A stretch of 64,000 nt of DNA, from NCBI RefSeq assembly GCF_002563965.1, contig NZ_PDJF01000001.1, positions 1,240,001-1,304,000 on the forward strand, read 5' to 3'. Origin of the DNA: Corynebacterium renale. GTDB taxonomy: Bacteria > Actinomycetota > Actinomycetes > Mycobacteriales > Mycobacteriaceae. The notes beneath the pieces were generated by a model. It was not told the origin of the DNA, searched no databases, and saw nothing but the letters and a program-made list of their open reading frames with translations. The first letter of the stretch is position 1. Every line of letters begins with the position of its first letter. The position numbers and the translations under genes are program-made. Positions 60,145 to 64,000 of this stretch are shown in pieces.

Positions 60145-62205
60145 ATGGTTGAACAGGTAGCGGATAAGGGCGTGCAGGGGTCGAAGGTAACCTCGGACGT
60201 CGAGAAGCCTTCTGTGAAGTCTTCATGGCCTTTGTATATTTTGTACGCGCTCATCGCAGGTGTGGTGGGCGCGGGTATTTCGTGGGGTTTCCTTTCTGAT
60301 TCGCTCGCTGCCTTGGGCATCCCTGATCCGGGTAGGTTTACTACAGCTGGCCTGCCATTTTTCCGCGCCGCCAGCTGGATGGTTGTGTCGCTTGCCGTCG
60401 GTTCATTCTTGGCGTCTGCGTTCTTGATTTCACCACGGCTGCCTGGCGAGGACAATGGGAAGATCCTGCAGGCCAGGTTAACTGTCGACGGCCACCTTGC
60501 CGCCCGCACAGGCTCCGTAGCGCTTATCGCGTATGCGTTGATTGCGCTGCTCATGATTCCGCTGACACTGTCGGATGTGTCGGGAACTCCGTTCGCGCGT
60601 ACCCTGCAACCGGATATGTGGTCCGTGGCGATCTCGCAGGTTTCTACTGCTTTGGCATGGTTGTGGGTGGCGCTCATTGCCGGGGTAGTGGGCATCGCTG
60701 GCTTGTTTAGCCACAAGTGGTCGAGCCAGCCATTGCTTTTCGTGGGCGCGATACTGTCCGTCATCCCATTGGGTATGGAAGGCCACTCCGCGTCCGGTGG
60801 CGACCATGACTACGGCACCAATTCCTACTTGTGGCACCTGGTATTCCTGGTCATCTGGGTTGGCGGCCTCATGGCGCTCATCGCGCACTGCCGCCGGCTT
60901 GGGCCCGGTATGGCTACGGCGGTGCGTCGCTACTCCACGCTGGCACTCATTTCCATCATCGTGATGGCTGCGTCCGGCATCGTCAACGCACTCATCCGCG
61001 TCGAGCCGCAAGACTGGTTGACCAGTACGTATGGCCTGATCATTGTGGCGAAGATGGTGGGCGTCGTGGTTCTCGGCGTATTCGGCTACGTGCACCGCTC
61101 GCTTGCGATCCCACAACTCAAGCGTGGGGACGCGGGCACGTTCCGTCGAGTAGCAATCGTCGAAGTGGCCATCATGGCAGCGGTGACGGGCATCGCAATC
61201 ACAATGGGGCGCACCCCGCCGCCACCGCCACGCGACCCCAACTTGAGCCCCATGGCCATCAAGGTCGGGTTTGACCTCTACGAGGCACCTACGTTCTGGA
61301 ACGTGTGGACGATGTGGCGCTTCGACATCATGTTTTCCGCCATCGCAATCGTGTTGGCCGCGCTGTACATCTATGGCGTGGTGAAGTTGCGTCGCCGCGG
61401 CGAAGAATGGCCGGCCATGCGGACCTTCTGGTTCCTGCTTGGCTGCTTCACCCTTGCGGTCATGATGAGCTCCGGTATGGGCATGAACATGATGGCCCTG
61501 TTCTCCATGCACATGGTCGTCCACATGGGTCTGACCATGGTGGTTCCCGTATTCCTGGTACTCGGCGCGCCGTTGACGCTGATTATGAAAGTCGTCCCCC
61601 CAGGACCTCCGGGGACTCCGGGTATGCACGAATGGGTGCAGGCCCTGTGCTCCAATCGGTTGATCGCGTTCATCACGCACCCCGCTGTGAACACCATCCA
61701 GTTCGTCGCCTTCTTCTACTTCCTGTACATCACGCCGCTGTACCCAATCTTGGTTCAGGACCACGGCGGACACGTGGGCATGAACTTCCTGTTCCTGATC
61801 TCCGGCTACATCTACTTCTGGGACATGATCGGCGTGGACCCCGTCCCGAATCGGCGCAGCCCCATGGTGCGGCTCATGTGGCTGGTCTTCTCCATGCCAT
61901 TCCACCTCTTCTTCGGTGTCTACCTCATGCAATTGACGGACATCATCGCCTACGACTTCTACTCGCAGCTCGGGCACCCGTGGAACCCAGACCTACTGCA
62001 AGACCAGAAAGTCGGAGGCGGAATCGCCTGGGCTTCCGGGTCCTTCCCGCTAGTCGTTGTATTCGGCGTCCTCTTCTACCAATGGCGTAAAGACGACAAG
62101 CGTCAGGAAAAGGAATACGACGCCCACGCGGACGCCGAAGGCGATGATGAGATGGACGCATACAATCAGTGGCTCGCCCAAATGAATCAAGGGCGCGGCG
62201 AATAA
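60145..62205 (+). CDS. CopD-CtaG fusion: copper-related/cytochrome oxidase assembly membrane protein
   Basis: A 686-residue protein with about 15 helices. The N-terminal half (to about 350) resembles CopD, with His-rich turns GMEGHSASGGDHDYG; the C-terminal half is the caa3-type CtaG domain with GMGMNMMALFSMHMVVHM and DHGGHVGMNF, Met/His motifs suited to copper. Such fusions are common in actinobacteria and are thought to deliver copper to cytochrome oxidase. TAGGCT (60132-60137) ends 7 nt before ATG 60145; the frame back to 60007 runs into tRNA-Arg and is rejected. Confidence 0.87.
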   Translation: MVEQVADKGVQGSKVTSDVEKPSVKSSWPLYILYALIAGVVGAGISWGFLSDSLAALGIPDPGRFTTAGLPFFRAASWMVVSLAVGSFLASAFLISPRLPGEDNGKILQARLTVDGHLAARTGSVALIAYALIALLMIPLTLSDVSGTPFARTLQPDMWSVAISQVSTALAWLWVALIAGVVGIAGLFSHKWSSQPLLFVGAILSVIPLGMEGHSASGGDHDYGTNSYLWHLVFLVIWVGGLMALIAHCRRLGPGMATAVRRYSTLALISIIVMAASGIVNALIRVEPQDWLTSTYGLIIVAKMVGVVVLGVFGYVHRSLAIPQLKRGDAGTFRRVAIVEVAIMAAVTGIAITMGRTPPPPPRDPNLSPMAIKVGFDLYEAPTFWNVWTMWRFDIMFSAIAIVLAALYIYGVVKLRRRGEEWPAMRTFWFLLGCFTLAVMMSSGMGMNMMALFSMHMVVHMGLTMVVPVFLVLGAPLTLIMKVVPPGPPGTPGMHEWVQALCSNRLIAFITHPAVNTIQFVAFFYFLYITPLYPILVQDHGGHVGMNFLFLISGYIYFWDMIGVDPVPNRRSPMVRLMWLVFSMPFHLFFGVYLMQLTDIIAYDFYSQLGHPWNPDLLQDQKVGGGIAWASGSFPLVVVFGVLFYQWRKDDKRQEKEYDAHADAEGDDEMDAYNQWLAQMNQGRGE

Positions 62206-62236
62206 CAGGGATGCGCCCTGAGAATAAGGCCACTAC

Positions 62237-62277
62237 GACCACCCGCACACACGCGCGCAGTGTTAATGCGGGTGGTC
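62237..62277 (+). terminator. Probable terminator of the CopD-CtaG gene
   Basis: An 11-bp stem GACCACCCGCA/TGCGGGTGGTC (62237-62247, 62267-62277) with a 19-nt loop, followed by TTGCTT. Its right arm overlaps the end of the convergent tetR-type gene. Confidence 0.6.
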
Positions 62278-62841
62278 TTGCTTAATGAGGGGGATGGTGA
62301 CGTCGTCGATAATGTCCTCGAGCACATTCTCCGGCACAGGGCCGCGGTGGGTAATCATGGCGTCGCGAAGTACCGAAATTCCTGCACGCGCCCTGTACCG
62401 GGAATCCTCCCCCGGCGGTATTTCGCCTCGGTCAATCGCGCGTTCAATGCACCGACGATAAATAGTGAAAGCGGTGGTGGGCAGAATTGCGGCGATGGCG
62501 CTGTCCTCTGGCTCCATATCGACTCCGGAGAGGTGGAGTCGAAGAAGCGTGAAGGAATCATCAGCGAAGGAGTTGGCTAGCTTGTAAAAGTCCAGTAAGT
62601 CCCCGCGCAGCGAACCTGTGTCCTGGGGGTTGAGAGTGTTGGACTGCAGGAAATAATCGATGGTGGCACGCACCAGCTCATCTTTGTCTGACCAACGGCG
62701 ATAGAGCACAGCACGCGAGGTGTGTGCCCGAGTAGCTACCGCATCCATGGTCATGTTGGAATAACCACTTTCGATGAGTTCTTTCCATGCTGCCTGCATG
62801 AGGGCTTGCTCGAGTTCAGCCCCGCGACGACGTTGTTTCAT
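62263..62841 (-). CDS. TetR-family transcriptional regulator
   Basis: A 192-residue repressor with an N-terminal helix-turn-helix (TMDAVATRAHTSRAVLYRRW, about 31-50) and a helical ligand domain of the TetR_C_11 kind. GGGAGG before ATG 62841 is the ribosome site. There is no obvious partner gene; the divergent side is a 261-bp region and ssb. Ligand unknown. Confidence 0.88.
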   Translation of the reverse strand: MKQRRRGAELEQALMQAAWKELIESGYSNMTMDAVATRAHTSRAVLYRRWSDKDELVRATIDYFLQSNTLNPQDTGSLRGDLLDFYKLANSFADDSFTLLRLHLSGVDMEPEDSAIAAILPTTAFTIYRRCIERAIDRGEIPPGEDSRYRARAGISVLRDAMITHRGPVPENVLEDIIDDVTIPLIKQDHPH

Positions 62842-63102
62842 CAGCGCCTCCCACGTTTTTGGACATCATACACTGTAGCGCCACCTCCATAAAGGACACA
62901 CAATGCGGCTCCAGGTTGGGATGAACGCAAAGTTATCCACAGGTGTGATGCAGGTCCAGCCAAAAATAGGGGGTTATACACAGGCACAAAAACTTTCCCA
63001 CCACTTTGGTCGGGGCTTGGGCCACGATGGAATTACTTCCTCACAGCACAGTCACGTGCACGAGGAAGATGACATGACACGACACTTTTCAGGAGGGGGA
63101 CT

Positions 63103-63720
63103 ATGTCTAACCATCCCATCACTATTTCGGGGAATCTCACCGCGGACCCGTACCTCACGCGGACAGGAAACGGGGCATTCGTTGCTCGCATGCGGGTAGC
63201 CACCAATCGGCCGTATAAAGCGCAGGGCAGCGACACCCAATGGAGCTACACCGACCAGCTCTACATCGATGTAGACGCCTGGGGCGATCTCGCGTACAAC
63301 TGCCGTGGCAGTTTGAAACGCGGCATGCCGGTTATCGTGCAGGGCGTGCTGGTCACGGATTCGTGGAAGGATCCGGAATCCAATCAAAACCGCAGTACCA
63401 TCCGCATCCGTGCGCGTTCCGTGGGCATGGACCTTAGCCGCCACATGATCAATAGCGCCCAATCCATTGTGACGCAGTCTGTGGGAGATAACGGTGTTGA
63501 AATGCCAGTCATCAACATCAATAAGGAGTTGATTGACAAGGATCTCACGGCACCACCTGAACAACAGGAACCAGATTCCCAGTTTGGGGGCTACGACTCC
63601 GCATCGCAGAGTGGCACCGTGCAGGAAGACCAAGCGCGTGAACTCGTTGGTGTGGGAGCCGGTGCAACCAGTTCATCGGGGGCAGCCGTGGCCGAGGATG
63701 GTGAAGAAGCTCCGTTCTAA
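63103..63720 (+). CDS. ssb: Single-stranded DNA-binding protein paralog
   Basis: A 205-residue protein with an OB fold (about 1-110; NHPITISGNLTADPYL, then DQLYIDVDAWGDLA) and a flexible acidic tail ending in EEAPF, close to the SSB tip DDxPF that docks partner proteins. Position before ettA matches Rv2478c-Rv2477c, so this is more likely the second SSB (SsbB-like) than the replicative SSB. GGAGGGGG before ATG 63103 is a strong ribosome site. Confidence 0.85.
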   Translation: MSNHPITISGNLTADPYLTRTGNGAFVARMRVATNRPYKAQGSDTQWSYTDQLYIDVDAWGDLAYNCRGSLKRGMPVIVQGVLVTDSWKDPESNQNRSTIRIRARSVGMDLSRHMINSAQSIVTQSVGDNGVEMPVININKELIDKDLTAPPEQQEPDSQFGGYDSASQSGTVQEDQARELVGVGAGATSSSGAAVAEDGEEAPF

Positions 63721-63770
63721 AAGTGTTGTCTTTCGGGGGAGGCAACAGAGATCGCAACAGGCTCTGCAGC

Positions 63771-63800
63771 GGAGTGCGCATTCGGGGGAAGGCGCACTCC
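63771..63800 (+). terminator. Hairpin after ssb
   Basis: A perfect 9-bp stem GGAGTGCGC/GCGCACTCC with a 12-nt loop, 50 nt after the ssb stop. There is no T run, so it may be a weak terminator or 3'-end stabiliser before the ettA promoter region. Confidence 0.45.
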
Positions 63801-63975
63801 GTCGCATCTGCGCACCGTGCCGCGCCGCGCTTCGCGGTGTCGCGCTGCGACGTGCCGTGTGCCGTGGCGAACTGCGCGTGGCTACCACGAATGTTCTGCT
63901 TACGGTAACCTCTCTACATGAATTGAAAAGTCCACGTGGTGTGGGCTTATCTCCGAGTTAAACAAGAGGGGAAAC

Positions 63976-64000
63976 ATGGCAGAATTCATCTACACGATGA
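63976..64000 (+). CDS. ettA: ABC-F ATPase EttA (first codons only)
   Basis: Only 25 bases remain. ATG 63976 is preceded by GAGGGGAA, and the start of the protein, MAEFIYTM, is the usual N-terminus of EttA, the ribosome-associated translational throttle. Position after the SSB paralog matches Rv2477c. The rest lies beyond the window. Confidence 0.75.

Noticed and set aside
60478..61977. A 499-codon open frame antisense to the CopD-CtaG gene
   Set aside because: Composition is His/Asp/Arg-rich with no recognisable domain; it mirrors a strongly supported gene with intact motifs and a promoter.

Overview
The window looks like a chromosomal segment of a mycolic-acid actinobacterium, most likely a Corynebacterium. 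The reasons are a giant type I fatty acid synthase (fas) close to acpS, a CmrA-like mycolate reductase next to orn, DtxR-type iron boxes, moderately high GC, and many promoters whose -10 hexamer sits 6-8 nt before the start codon (leaderless mRNAs). No complete mobile element, rRNA or CRISPR array is visible. Gene order matches two Mycobacterium tuberculosis blocks as I remember them: Rv1329c-Rv1343c (dinG, pncB, clpS, DUF2017, P1 peptidase, rhomboid, murI, MBL phosphodiesterase, rph, rdgB, DUF3817, LprD-like) and Rv2524c-Rv2509 (fas, acpS, bcp, DUF3618, orn, cmrA).

Layout. 1-9.7 kb: conserved housekeeping block (NAD salvage, ClpS, glutamate racemase, RNase PH, XTPase) with a DtxR-family regulator carrying Mn-type ligands. 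9.8-22.4 kb: tRNA-Leu, the 8.8 kb fas gene, a DUF222/HNH gene, acpS, bcp, a DsbA-like lipoprotein and a DUF3618 protein. 22.4-30.2 kb: pncA and a sugar-acid island (gntK, uxuB, uxaC, divergent gntP, two TM2 genes, a LacI regulator). 30.2-36.2 kb: a frameshifted glutaminase and an S/N-oxide reductase operon dmsABC-torD. 36.4-43.5 kb: an accessory region between tRNA-Lys and tRNA-His with an L,D-transpeptidase, a DUF3558 lipoprotein plus PPE-like Gly-rich protein, a decayed SorC-family regulator, and a small GTPase/Roadblock module. 43.5-48 kb: orn, anaerobic nrdDG, cmrA. 48-51.6 kb: efeUOB iron uptake behind two DtxR boxes. 51.6-64 kb: lipoproteins, dadA/lrp, metE, metF, a VOC dioxygenase-like protein, tRNA-Arg, a CopD-CtaG fusion, a TetR regulator, an SSB paralog and the first codons of ettA.

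How genes may work together. pncA and pncB give nicotinamide -> nicotinate -> NaMN salvage. fas and acpS form the fatty-acid supply for mycolates, which CmrA reduces. dmsABC-torD and nrdDG both imply growth without oxygen (terminal reductase plus oxygen-independent dNTP synthesis). uxaC-uxuB-gntK with gntP suggest uptake and use of hexuronates/gluconate, but mannonate dehydratase (uxuA) is not here. efeUOB is expected to be iron-repressed.

The least explained parts are the GTPase/Roadblock module (41.1-42.7 kb), which resembles a Streptomyces conservon stripped of its kinase and DUF742 parts; the PPE-like/DUF3558 pair (38.3-40.7 kb) with no type VII machinery in the window; and the uxaC-gntP intergenic region, with three AAGTTGCCA repeats spaced near whole helical turns and a nested palindrome.
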